Below are positions 43,605 through 51,178 of a stretch of DNA of 64,000 bases, piece by piece. A model generated the notes under the pieces. It was not told the origin of the DNA and made no database searches. It worked only from the letters and a program-made list of their open reading frames with translations. The number at the start of each line of letters is the position of its first letter. Positions within the stretch are counted from its first letter, which is position 1. The DNA comes from Neorhizobium petrolearium. Its GTDB lineage: Bacteria > Pseudomonadota > Alphaproteobacteria > Rhizobiales > Rhizobiaceae. The DNA is taken from the NCBI RefSeq assembly GCF_017873175.1, contig NZ_JAGGJW010000009.1, positions 186,001 through 250,000 on the forward strand, written 5' to 3'. A program made the translations under genes and the position numbers.

Positions 43605-45296
43605 ATGGCAAAGCGCAGTTTTTACGATCTGTTCGACGATGACAGTCAAGAACAGCAGCAGCAACAGCAAGAACGCCAACAGCAGCAGCAACAGGAACGC
43701 CAGCAGCAGCAGCAGTCGTCCGATCAGGGCCAGGGCCAGTATCAGGGCCAGAGCAGCGAGTCGGATAACCACAACGGCAATGGCAACGGCAATCTGAACC
43801 TCAACGGTAACGGCAGCCTCAACCTTAACGGTAACGGCAACGCTAACCTGAACGGCAACGCCAACTTCAACGAAAATGTCAGCGAGACGACCGTCGATGT
43901 AAATGTCGATGTCGGGCTGAATCTTGACGACTACCTGCCGGAGGACAACGACTTTGCCGATATCGACAACAGCGATATCGACGGGATGTTCAATATTCGC
44001 ATCGACGATGTTCTGAACGATGCCTTGACCGGCGCCGGCAACGACGTCGCCAATGTCATCTCGCAAGTCGCCAACATCCAGGACAATGATCATCTCGGCA
44101 GCGCGTCGGTCAACAATGGCGGCTCCTTCGATCTTGATGCTCATCCGGACGGTGGCATTGCGATCGCGTCTGAAGGCATTGGCACCGATACCGGTGGCGG
44201 CGACGGCGGCGGCAATGCTAACGCCGACGGCGGCAACGGTGGAAGCGGCGGCGCGGCCCTTGGCGGCTTTGCCCTTGGCGGCATTGGCCTTGGCGGTCTG
44301 GCGGCAAGTGTAGCGGCCGGCGGTGAAGGTGACGGAGGAGATGCCGATGGTGGCGAAGCCGACAGCGGTGACGCTGACAGCGGCGAAGCCAATGGCGGAA
44401 ACGGCAATGGTGGTCGCGGCGGAAACGGCGGCGACGGCCTGGGCCTGGGCCTGGGTCTGGGTCTGGGCCTCGGTGCAGGACTGGCATTTGCCGGCAATGG
44501 CGACGAAGGTGGTGATGCCGATGGCGGAGACGGCGGGGATGCCGGAAATGCCAATGGCGGCAATGCAGGTAACGGCGGTACCGGCGGCGATTCCACCGGC
44601 GGCGATGCGGGCGCTCTCGTCGGCGGCAGCCTCGGCTTCATCAATCCGATCTTCGTCAACAATGAAAGCGGCGAAGGTGGAGACGCTGGTGACGGCGGAG
44701 ACAGCGAAGGCGGAGAAGGCGGCGATGCCGATGGCGGAAACGGTGGCGTTGGCGGATTTGGCGGCGCTGGCGGTGCCGGCGGCGACGCCCTCGGTGCTGG
44801 CCTCGGTGCCGGGTTCGGTGCAGGCGCCGGTAGCGGTGCCGGCGGCAATGGCGCCGCAGGCGGTGCTGGTGCGGGCGGGGCCGGTGTCAGCGGCGCTGCG
44901 ACCAGTGGCGATGCCCTGGGCGGTGACGCATTGGCATATGGCGGCGTGGGCGGCGACGCCCTGAGCGGCGCCTGGGCCGATGGAACCGGCGGCGGTGCTG
45001 TCGGTGGCTGGGCAGTCGGCGGCTCTGGTGCTGCGGGCGGCATGGGCGGCATCGCCACGACCGGCTTTGGTGGAGCCGGCGGGGACGGCGGCACATGGGG
45101 CTCGAGCAACGGTGACGATGGTTACGTTACCGGCACGAGCAGCGCGTCGGCCGATGCTTTCGTCGAGACGCATGCCTTCAACCAGGAAATCGTCCTCGGT
45201 GCAAACCTGCAGCAGAATGCGATCGACATGACGATCGTCGGCGGCAGCCTCACGAGCACCGTAGTCGGCGAAGATGGCGACGACAGCACATCCTGA
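43605..45296 (+). CDS. Gln/Asn-rich and Gly-rich low-complexity protein, candidate type I secretion substrate
   Basis: A 563-aa protein with no classical signal peptide. The order is MAKRSFYDLFDDDSQ; a Gln tract with ER interruptions (about 15-37); NG/NL repeats such as NGNGNLNLNGNGSLNLNGNG (about 56-90); an acidic segment with DDYLPEDNDFADIDNSD; then some 330 residues of Gly/Ala/Asp repeats such as GGDADGGEADSGDADSGEAN, without true RTX nonapeptides. The last ~50 residues leave low complexity (FNQEIVLGANLQQNAIDMTI, VGGSL) and end in an acidic, hydroxylated tail, as in some type I signals. ATG at 43605 follows AAAGGA. The exporter genes downstream and the hairpin after its stop support a highly made, secreted structural protein. 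Secretion is inferred, not shown. Confidence 0.75.
   Translation: MAKRSFYDLFDDDSQEQQQQQQERQQQQQQERQQQQQSSDQGQGQYQGQSSESDNHNGNGNGNLNLNGNGSLNLNGNGNANLNGNANFNENVSETTVDVNVDVGLNLDDYLPEDNDFADIDNSDIDGMFNIRIDDVLNDALTGAGNDVANVISQVANIQDNDHLGSASVNNGGSFDLDAHPDGGIAIASEGIGTDTGGGDGGGNANADGGNGGSGGAALGGFALGGIGLGGLAASVAAGGEGDGGDADGGEADSGDADSGEANGGNGNGGRGGNGGDGLGLGLGLGLGLGAGLAFAGNGDEGGDADGGDGGDAGNANGGNAGNGGTGGDSTGGDAGALVGGSLGFINPIFVNNESGEGGDAGDGGDSEGGEGGDADGGNGGVGGFGGAGGAGGDALGAGLGAGFGAGAGSGAGGNGAAGGAGAGGAGVSGAATSGDALGGDALAYGGVGGDALSGAWADGTGGGAVGGWAVGGSGAAGGMGGIATTGFGGAGGDGGTWGSSNGDDGYVTGTSSASADAFVETHAFNQEIVLGANLQQNAIDMTIVGGSLTSTVVGEDGDDSTS
43649..43715 (+). repeat. CAG/CAA trinucleotide tract encoding poly-Gln
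   Basis: Runs of CAG and CAA codons, broken by GAA-CGC (Glu-Arg), encode three Gln blocks near the N-terminus of the Gly-rich protein. Such tracts can change length by slippage and so vary between strains. Confidence 0.85.
44436..44474 (+). repeat. Six-base tandem repeat (GGCCTG/GGTCTG) in the Gly-rich gene
   Basis: Six near-identical hexamers encode a Gly-Leu run (GLGLGLGLGLGLG) in the middle of the Gly-rich protein. This is the only strongly hydrophobic stretch in that region and is a likely site of length variation. Confidence 0.75.
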
Positions 45297-45337
45297 CCCA
45301 TAGCTCAACTCCGCTCATTGGAGCGGGAGCACGCCAT

Positions 45338-45361
45338 GGACTGCGCATCGCTGCGCAGTCC
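45338..45361 (+). terminator. Strong hairpin between the Gly-rich gene and the repeat-protein gene
   Basis: GGACTGCGCA and TGCGCAGTCC form a perfect 10-bp stem with a TCGC loop, 42 bp after the Gly-rich stop. The following sequence (AACCTTTGCTG) is only weakly T-rich, so termination is probably partial. This would let the substrate be made in excess over the genes behind it. Confidence 0.65.
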
Positions 45362-45412
45362 AACCTTTGCTGAGTGTGATCAGCAGGCAATGTCGACACA
45401 AGGCTCCATGTC

Positions 45413-47485
45413 ATGACGGCGATGGATCAGATTACCGACGAAATTGCGCATTTCATCGGCCTCTTTCACATGAGGATCGAGGAGGCACGCCTGCGGGACG
45501 CTTATCCCGATTTCTCCTATCATGCCCAGAAGAGCAATCTGCATTCCCAACCGGTTGCCCTCTCGGATTTCGATGCGCCTTATGAATTTATCGGCTTCGA
45601 TCCGCAAATCTCCTACAGAGCACCGATTTATCTAAGGCCGGTCGATCACACGAAGCCTCTGTCGTGGCATGATCGTTCTTCAATCCCGACGGTCGAGGAT
45701 GAGGCCCCCGCCCCCCCGCCGTATCATCCGGAAAAAGACCTGCCCGGACATCATACCGGTGGTCCGGCCGAGATGCTGACGATCGAGCCCCCCGGTTCGG
45801 TCGCAAATTATATCGTGCAGGCAGCGTCGCTTTCCGATGACGACGATTTCAACGTCGGCGGAAGCAATATCGAGTTCAATCCGCAGCCCGTCAGCGATCA
45901 AGACCTCTTGGATGCGGCGGATGAGGTGTTCTCCCAAGCGCCGATCGATGGTCTCGATATGCCGGCTACCAACGCCGAACTCATCGACATCATCAACAAC
46001 GTTGCGTCTCAACTCAAAGCTCTGGCGGACATCACCTCAGAAGGACCGACGGATATCTCCGTCCAGCAATCCGAGGCGATCGAAGGCATCTATGTGAATG
46101 GCGAGATCGTCGAGGAGACACCCAAGCTGGAAGATTATCATTCTTTCGGCGAGGAAGCCGCTGAAGACGAGAACGCGGGCGATGCGACTGACGGCGGCGA
46201 GCAGGAGCAAATTGTCGATGGAGACGCCGAGGAGGATGACGGTCAGCCATCCAATGTCGTCATTTCCGAAGATGGTTCTGTCACTGTCAAGAACTCCGTC
46301 GAGCTCGTTGCGGGAAACAACACAGCCGTCAACGAAGCCGTGATCCAAAATCTCTGGACGGCGGGAACTGTTACGGCAGTCGTCGGCGACCATGTCGAAG
46401 TCAATGCGATCGTTCAGACAAATGCCTTATGGGACACGGATTCCGTGACCTCCGCCGTCGATACCTGGGCGAGCGAGGACGCTGCAAACGAGGTTTTCAA
46501 TATTGCGACCTTCAAGCGGGACGACCCATTGGAGGATGCTCCAGACACGGAGGCAGCCGCGGGAGGGTTTCCCGCAGCCTGGGCCGTTGCCGAAATCCAG
46601 GGCGATCTGCTCATTACCAACTGGCTCGAGCAATATGTGTTCATGTCCGACAACGATGTCGGTGTCCTATCCGCATCAGGCGCTACGACGCAGGTCATTG
46701 CCGGAGACAACACAAGCGCCAACCAGACATCGATTTTCGAACTCGGTTTCTCCTATGACCTCATAATCGTGGGCGGCTCCCTCTATGACGCCAATATCAT
46801 CCACCAGACGAATGTGTTGATCGACAACGACGTCGTCGGCGCGGTCTCGGGTTTTGAAACCAACGGCGAAGGAAACGTTGCTAGTTCAGGCAATCTGCTC
46901 TGGAACCAGGCTTACATCCAAAATGTGGGGGGAGCCGAGCGCTTCGAAACGTTGCCCTCCGCGTATCTGGATGCTGCGAACGATTTCGCTGCGGGAAATT
47001 ATCACCTGTCCAGCGGCGTTCTCACGGATCCCATGTTCGCGGACCTCCCCGGATTGCGGGTTCTCTATGTCAGCGGCGACCTGCTGAACATCCAGTATGT
47101 CAGCCAGACCAACATTATCGGAGATAGCGATCAGATCACCCTCGCCATGAACGCGATCGATCCGCGTGCCGATGCCACGTGGTCTGTTTCGACCGGTGGC
47201 AACGTGCTGATCAACAAGGCCGCCATTCTGGATCTTGACTCCTTCGGGCAAACCTATGTCGGCGGCGAACAATATTCCCAGGAAACACTCTTTCAAGCGG
47301 AAATGATTTCACATCAGCCGGAGCTCCTTACGCGGGATCCGGATGCACTCGTCAACGAGGCGGTGGTCTTCCTGGACGAAACGATGCTGGAAGGGAACGG
47401 GAACTACGAGGCACCGGGCATCTCGACGCCCACAGACCATGACGGGCACTATCAAAACGACGGATTACAACATGTGCTCGGATAG
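45413..47485 (+). CDS. Type I secretion-linked protein with five QTN-x-L-x-D-x-D repeats
   Basis: A 690-aa acidic protein of no named family that I recognise; similar rhizobial proteins are, as I recall, labelled only as type I secretion protein. Residues 1-290 are low in regular motifs, with a Pro-rich piece near 100 and an acidic run near 245-275. Residues 299-632 contain five copies of a two-part repeat: N-[EQK]-A-x-I, then [VI]-x-G-[DG]-(6)-[ILV]-x-Q-T-N-x-L-x-D-x-D. It has no signal peptide and no RTX nonapeptide. It lies between the Gly-rich protein and the exporter, with 11 bp to the exporter gene. It may be a co-secreted surface or scaffold protein, or a secretion accessory. Confidence 0.7.
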   Translation: MTAMDQITDEIAHFIGLFHMRIEEARLRDAYPDFSYHAQKSNLHSQPVALSDFDAPYEFIGFDPQISYRAPIYLRPVDHTKPLSWHDRSSIPTVEDEAPAPPPYHPEKDLPGHHTGGPAEMLTIEPPGSVANYIVQAASLSDDDDFNVGGSNIEFNPQPVSDQDLLDAADEVFSQAPIDGLDMPATNAELIDIINNVASQLKALADITSEGPTDISVQQSEAIEGIYVNGEIVEETPKLEDYHSFGEEAAEDENAGDATDGGEQEQIVDGDAEEDDGQPSNVVISEDGSVTVKNSVELVAGNNTAVNEAVIQNLWTAGTVTAVVGDHVEVNAIVQTNALWDTDSVTSAVDTWASEDAANEVFNIATFKRDDPLEDAPDTEAAAGGFPAAWAVAEIQGDLLITNWLEQYVFMSDNDVGVLSASGATTQVIAGDNTSANQTSIFELGFSYDLIIVGGSLYDANIIHQTNVLIDNDVVGAVSGFETNGEGNVASSGNLLWNQAYIQNVGGAERFETLPSAYLDAANDFAAGNYHLSSGVLTDPMFADLPGLRVLYVSGDLLNIQYVSQTNIIGDSDQITLAMNAIDPRADATWSVSTGGNVLINKAAILDLDSFGQTYVGGEQYSQETLFQAEMISHQPELLTRDPDALVNEAVVFLDETMLEGNGNYEAPGISTPTDHDGHYQNDGLQHVLG
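46307..47308 (+). repeat. Fivefold protein repeat region (residues 299-632)
   Basis: N-x-A-x-I anchors occur at residues 307 (NEAVI), 359 (NEVFN), 437 (NQTSI), 498 (NQAYI) and 601 (NKAAI), usually after GN/GDN. Each is followed by a second element: VVGDHVEVNAIVQTNALWDT (324), IQGDLLITNWLEQYVFMSDN (395), VGGSLYDANIIHQTNVLIDN (453), VSGDLLNIQYVSQTNIIGDS (553) and VGGEQYSQETLFQAEMI (616, degenerate). Unit length varies from about 50 to 105 residues, mostly in the linkers. Regular Gly, Asn and D-x-D positions suggest a beta-solenoid or calcium-binding fold (inference). Confidence 0.8.
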
Positions 47486-47496
47486 AGGGGGGAAGC

Positions 47497-49662
47497 ATGT
47501 CGGACACACAAAGGCGGGCAGAACGCCTGCAGGCTTCGGGTCGTCGGGACCCACAAATTAGCGATGAGGAAATCTATGCAACGCTGGAGCGCGCCGTGGA
47601 AGACTGCCTGAAGCTGTCAACAAATAACGCGGCGACATCGGCAACAATATCTCGACTGGACCCCAGAGACACCCCGCAAAATACCTCTAGAAAGGAGGAA
47701 CACACCGCAAATGCTGAAGTCGTGCCCTCGCCGACACCCGACAACGTCACGGAAACGGAAATCGGAGCTCAATCCAGAACACCGGCGCGGGAAGCCCCCC
47801 AAGCGAAGAGCCCCGAGGGCATGATCACCATCGATGGCGACACCGGCCCTCTCCAGATCGACAGCAGGACAATCGGCAAATCTCCTTCGTCAGGCGGAGG
47901 CACCGGCTCGGGCAATGGCGGCGCACCATTTCACAAACGTCTCGCACCCATCGACTTTTCGGCAAGTCTGAGGGCCGGCATCAAAGCCGTGCGTGTGAAT
48001 TTGGGCATTGTGATGCTGTTTACGGTTGCAAGCAACATCCTGGTGCTCGCGATCCCCGTCTACCTGTTCCAGATATCCGACCGCGTTCTTACAAGCCGGT
48101 CGATCGACACTCTGATCATGCTGACCGTTGTGATCGTCGGCGCCGTCATCCTGCAAGCCGCATTCGATGCGCTTCGTCGATTTATTCTGATGCGCACCGC
48201 AGTGGAAGTCGCCGCACAACTGGGCGCTCCGATCCTCAGCGCTGCCGCCCGTGCATCCCTCTACGGGAACGGGCGTGAATATCAAATTCTGAACGACCTG
48301 CAGCAGGTCCGTTCCTTCCTGGTGTCCAGAACGCTTCTTTCGTTCCTCGACGCACCGATCGCCCCGCTGTTCGTCTTGGCCGTATTCCTGATTCACCCGC
48401 ATCTCGGATTTATCGTGGTCCTGACGGCGGTGTTGCTGCTTATCTTCACCCAACTCAACCAGCGCATGACGGCAGAACCCTTCTCGGAGGCAAATACCGC
48501 ACAGGTGAAAGCCAACCTGCATCTGGAATCCATGTCCCGCAACTCGCAGATCATCAATGCTCTCGCGATGATCCCCGAGACCGTCCAGATATGGGGCAAG
48601 GACACAGCTTCATCCCTGAAGTCTCAGGTCATCGCGCAGGATCGCAATATCACCATCGCGGCTATTTCAAAGGCTTTCCGGCTCCTGACGCAGATCGCCA
48701 TGCTGGGCTGGGGAGCGTTCCTATCGGTCGAAGGTCAGATCACTGGCGGGATGGTGATCATGGCTTCCATCATCGCCGGCCGTGCGCTGGCGCCGATCGA
48801 AGGCGCCATCGACGGCTGGAATCAGTATAGTCAGTCCCGGGCCGCCTATGGCCGTATAGCGACGCTTTTGACGTCGTCTCCCTTCAATTTCGAGCGGTTG
48901 AACCTTCCCAAGCCGGAGGGGCGACTGGATGTCGAAAGGCTGCTCTATGTGCCGCAGGGCACGAAACGCGTGGTGCTCAACGGCATATCCCTCTCCCTCC
49001 AACCGGGCGATTCCCTGGCGATCATCGGTAATTCCGGCGCGGGAAAGACGACCCTGGGAAAAATGCTTGTCGGATCGATCCTGCCGACCTCCGGAAACGT
49101 CCGGTTGGACCTCATGGACCTGCGCAACTGGGATCAGCGGCAGTTCGGCGAAAACATCGGCTACCTCCCGCAGGACGTGCAGCTGTTTCCCGGCACGATC
49201 AAGGCCAATATCGCGCGCATGCGGCAGGACGCGAGCGACGAGCAGATCTACCGTGCAGCCATGCTGGCGGACGTTCATGAGATGATCGCAAGCCTTCCCC
49301 ACGGCTATGAGACTGTGGTCGCAGCCGACGGCGCGCCTCTGTCGGGCGGCCAGAAACAACGCATAGCCCTTGCCCGCGCGTTTTTCGGGGATCCCCATTT
49401 GGTTGTACTCGACGAGCCGAATTCCAACCTCGACAACGCCGGCGACGCCGCGCTGCTGCGGGCGCTCCAGCATGCCAAGGAAAACAAGATAACGGTTGCG
49501 ACGATCACCCAGCGGCCAGCGCTTTTGAACAACGTGGACAAGATCCTCCTGCTCGTCAACGGCACGGTTGCCTTGTTCGGCACGCGCATGGATGTCCTGA
49601 AGGCTATCGAAGCCCGGGGGATCAACCTCAACACCGGCTCTTTCGGTCATCAACTGCAATAG
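47497..49662 (+). CDS. Type I secretion ABC transporter (permease-ATPase fusion)
   Basis: A 721-aa exporter with one membrane domain and one ATPase domain. Residues 1-155 are a hydrophilic, Pro/Thr/Ser-rich extension ending in a GGGTGSGNGG linker; there is no C39 peptidase domain. About 170-450 is the six-helix membrane domain (VMLFTVASNILVLAIPVYLF, FQISDRVLTSRSIDTLIML). The ATPase has Walker A IIGNSGAGKTTLGKMLVG near 510, signature APLSGGQKQRIALARAFF near 613 and Walker B LVVLDEPNSNLDNAGD. The core is like PrtD/HasD-type exporters of RTX and related proteins. GAGGGGGGAA precedes the ATG. The long extension may recruit the two proteins encoded upstream. Confidence 0.92.
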   Translation: MSDTQRRAERLQASGRRDPQISDEEIYATLERAVEDCLKLSTNNAATSATISRLDPRDTPQNTSRKEEHTANAEVVPSPTPDNVTETEIGAQSRTPAREAPQAKSPEGMITIDGDTGPLQIDSRTIGKSPSSGGGTGSGNGGAPFHKRLAPIDFSASLRAGIKAVRVNLGIVMLFTVASNILVLAIPVYLFQISDRVLTSRSIDTLIMLTVVIVGAVILQAAFDALRRFILMRTAVEVAAQLGAPILSAAARASLYGNGREYQILNDLQQVRSFLVSRTLLSFLDAPIAPLFVLAVFLIHPHLGFIVVLTAVLLLIFTQLNQRMTAEPFSEANTAQVKANLHLESMSRNSQIINALAMIPETVQIWGKDTASSLKSQVIAQDRNITIAAISKAFRLLTQIAMLGWGAFLSVEGQITGGMVIMASIIAGRALAPIEGAIDGWNQYSQSRAAYGRIATLLTSSPFNFERLNLPKPEGRLDVERLLYVPQGTKRVVLNGISLSLQPGDSLAIIGNSGAGKTTLGKMLVGSILPTSGNVRLDLMDLRNWDQRQFGENIGYLPQDVQLFPGTIKANIARMRQDASDEQIYRAAMLADVHEMIASLPHGYETVVAADGAPLSGGQKQRIALARAFFGDPHLVVLDEPNSNLDNAGDAALLRALQHAKENKITVATITQRPALLNNVDKILLLVNGTVALFGTRMDVLKAIEARGINLNTGSFGHQLQ

Positions 49663-49676
49663 GGGGAGCGGAAATC

Positions 49677-51017
49677 ATGTCTTCCGTTGCAAAAGTTCAC
49701 GATCTCGAATGGTATGCAGAAGTCCCAAGATCGGTTTGGAAACAGACCTTGGCCGGTCTGGTTCTCCTGATCGTCGCCTTCGGCGGTTTCGGCACCTGGG
49801 CATCGACCGCCCCCCTCGCGGCCGCGGTCATTGCTCAGGGCAGCTTTGTTGCAACCGGCCGCAACAAGGTCGTGCAGCATTTCGAGGGCGGGATCATTAA
49901 GGAACTGCTGGTGAGTGAAGGCGACCAGGTCGTCGAAAACCAGCCACTGGTCAAACTTGACGAGACCGCCGCGCTTTCAAAGAGGCGGGAGATTTTCCTG
50001 CGGCGTATCAGGCTGGAAGCAACCGCGGCGCGTCTTGTGGCCCAGGCTGAAGGCACTGATGTCATAAAAATCCCCGATATCCTCGGCGACTTCAAGAATG
50101 ACCAGGATGTCTCCTCGATCTTGCTGACCCAGCAACTCAATTTCAAAGCCCAGCGCGTTAAATTCGCGACCGAGCTTTCCTTGCTGAGGCAGAACATGAA
50201 GGCGCTGGAGTTCCGTAGCGAAGGCTATACCCGACATCGCGACGCAATCTCCCGCCAGCTTGTTTTGCTGGGGGAAGAGTATGAGACGAAGCGAGCCCTG
50301 TTGGCCAAGGGCCTGCTTCGGGCAACAGAGGTAAAGGCGCTTCAGCGCGCGATGGCGGATGCTGAGGGACAGATCGGAAGGCTCAACTCCGAAATCGCTG
50401 AAACGGGCGCACAATTGCTGAAGGCCCAGCAGGAAGTAGCCCATGCCGAAGAGGCTTATCGGGAGGATGCTCTTGATCGGCTCCAATCCATCCAGGGTGA
50501 GCGGGACGCGGCCCGGGAACAGTCGCGCGAGGCTGATGACATTCTGCGTCGCACGACCATCGTCGCGCCCGTCTCCGGCACCATTGTTCGGACCTATTAC
50601 CATACGACCGGTGGCGTTATCGAAAGCGGCAAAGGGATCATGGAGATACTACCCGCAGGCGTGCCGCTGATCATCGAGGCGAAGGTTCCCCGCAACGAAA
50701 TCGACAATGTGAAGGTCGGTCAAAAGGCTACCGTTCGGCTCACCGCATTGAACCAGCGGACGACACCGATCCTGAACGGCGAGGTGTTCTATGTTTCCGC
50801 CGACGCGCTGGAGGACAGCAAGGCCGGCGTTGTCAACCACGACGTCTACATCGCGCGTATCCATCTCTCTTCAGACGAGATCGCGCGCGTCAGGGGCTTC
50901 ACCCCGCAACCCGGGTTGCCGGCGGAAATCATGATCCAGACTTCGGTCAGGACATTCTTCAGCTATATCGTGAAACCGATCACCGACAGTATGTCGAGGG
51001 CATTTTCCGAGCGTTGA
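49677..51017 (+). CDS. HlyD-family periplasmic adaptor of the type I system
   Basis: A 446-aa membrane fusion protein. One N-terminal membrane helix (TLAGLVLLIVAFGGFGTWAS) is followed by a lipoyl/barrel-sandwich half (GRNKVVQHFEGGIIKELLVS). A long coiled-coil hairpin (about 95-290, with DAISRQLVLLGEEYETKRAL) is next, then the second half IVAPVSGTIVRTYYHTTGGV and the beta-barrel VPRNEIDNVKVGQKATVRLT. It matches PrtE/HasE/PrsE-type adaptors. It follows the ABC exporter by 14 bp. The outer-membrane TolC partner is not in this window and must be encoded elsewhere. Confidence 0.93.
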   Translation: MSSVAKVHDLEWYAEVPRSVWKQTLAGLVLLIVAFGGFGTWASTAPLAAAVIAQGSFVATGRNKVVQHFEGGIIKELLVSEGDQVVENQPLVKLDETAALSKRREIFLRRIRLEATAARLVAQAEGTDVIKIPDILGDFKNDQDVSSILLTQQLNFKAQRVKFATELSLLRQNMKALEFRSEGYTRHRDAISRQLVLLGEEYETKRALLAKGLLRATEVKALQRAMADAEGQIGRLNSEIAETGAQLLKAQQEVAHAEEAYREDALDRLQSIQGERDAAREQSREADDILRRTTIVAPVSGTIVRTYYHTTGGVIESGKGIMEILPAGVPLIIEAKVPRNEIDNVKVGQKATVRLTALNQRTTPILNGEVFYVSADALEDSKAGVVNHDVYIARIHLSSDEIARVRGFTPQPGLPAEIMIQTSVRTFFSYIVKPITDSMSRAFSER

Positions 51018-51078
51018 GCTTGGCCCCCTAGCGGAAATCAACACGCACAGCTTCGATGGTTCCGATGAGAGCAAAAAG

Positions 51079-51098
51079 CAGCCCGCCGAAGCGGGCTG
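51079..51098 (-). terminator. Rho-independent terminator for the leftward 51-54.6 kb genes
   Basis: On the minus strand CAGCCCGC-TTCG-GCGGGCTG forms an 8-bp stem with a UUCG tetraloop, followed by CTTTTTGC. This is a classical intrinsic terminator for the minus-strand operon ending at 51179. On the plus strand the same stem follows the HlyD stop by about 60 bp and may also slow rightward transcription, though without a U run. Confidence 0.85.
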
Positions 51099-51178
51099 AG
51101 GAATACTGAACTCCCGGCGGGAGTAGCTATAGAACCTTGATTTCCGCGACACGGAGCCATTTCGGTCAGGATTGCGCA

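Noticed and set aside
43649..43715. A possible CRISPR-like array in the CAG/CAA region
   Set aside because: It is a short coding trinucleotide tract with no unique spacers.
44160..44800. RTX calcium-binding nonapeptides in the Gly-rich protein
   Set aside because: GGxGxDxxx spacing was looked for but the Gly/Asp repeats do not keep a nine-residue period with a hydrophobic at the right place.
43362..45308. A 648-codon open frame on the minus strand opposite the Gly-rich gene, and another of 322 codons at 44141-45109
   Set aside because: They arise because GGC/GCC-rich repeats rarely give stops in any frame. The products are Ala- or Pro-rich low complexity with no ribosome site or family resemblance, while the plus strand has a start site, a sensible N-terminus and operon context.
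51079..51098. Hairpin read as the terminator of the HlyD gene only
   Set aside because: The U run is on the minus-strand side, so its main role is ending the leftward operon.
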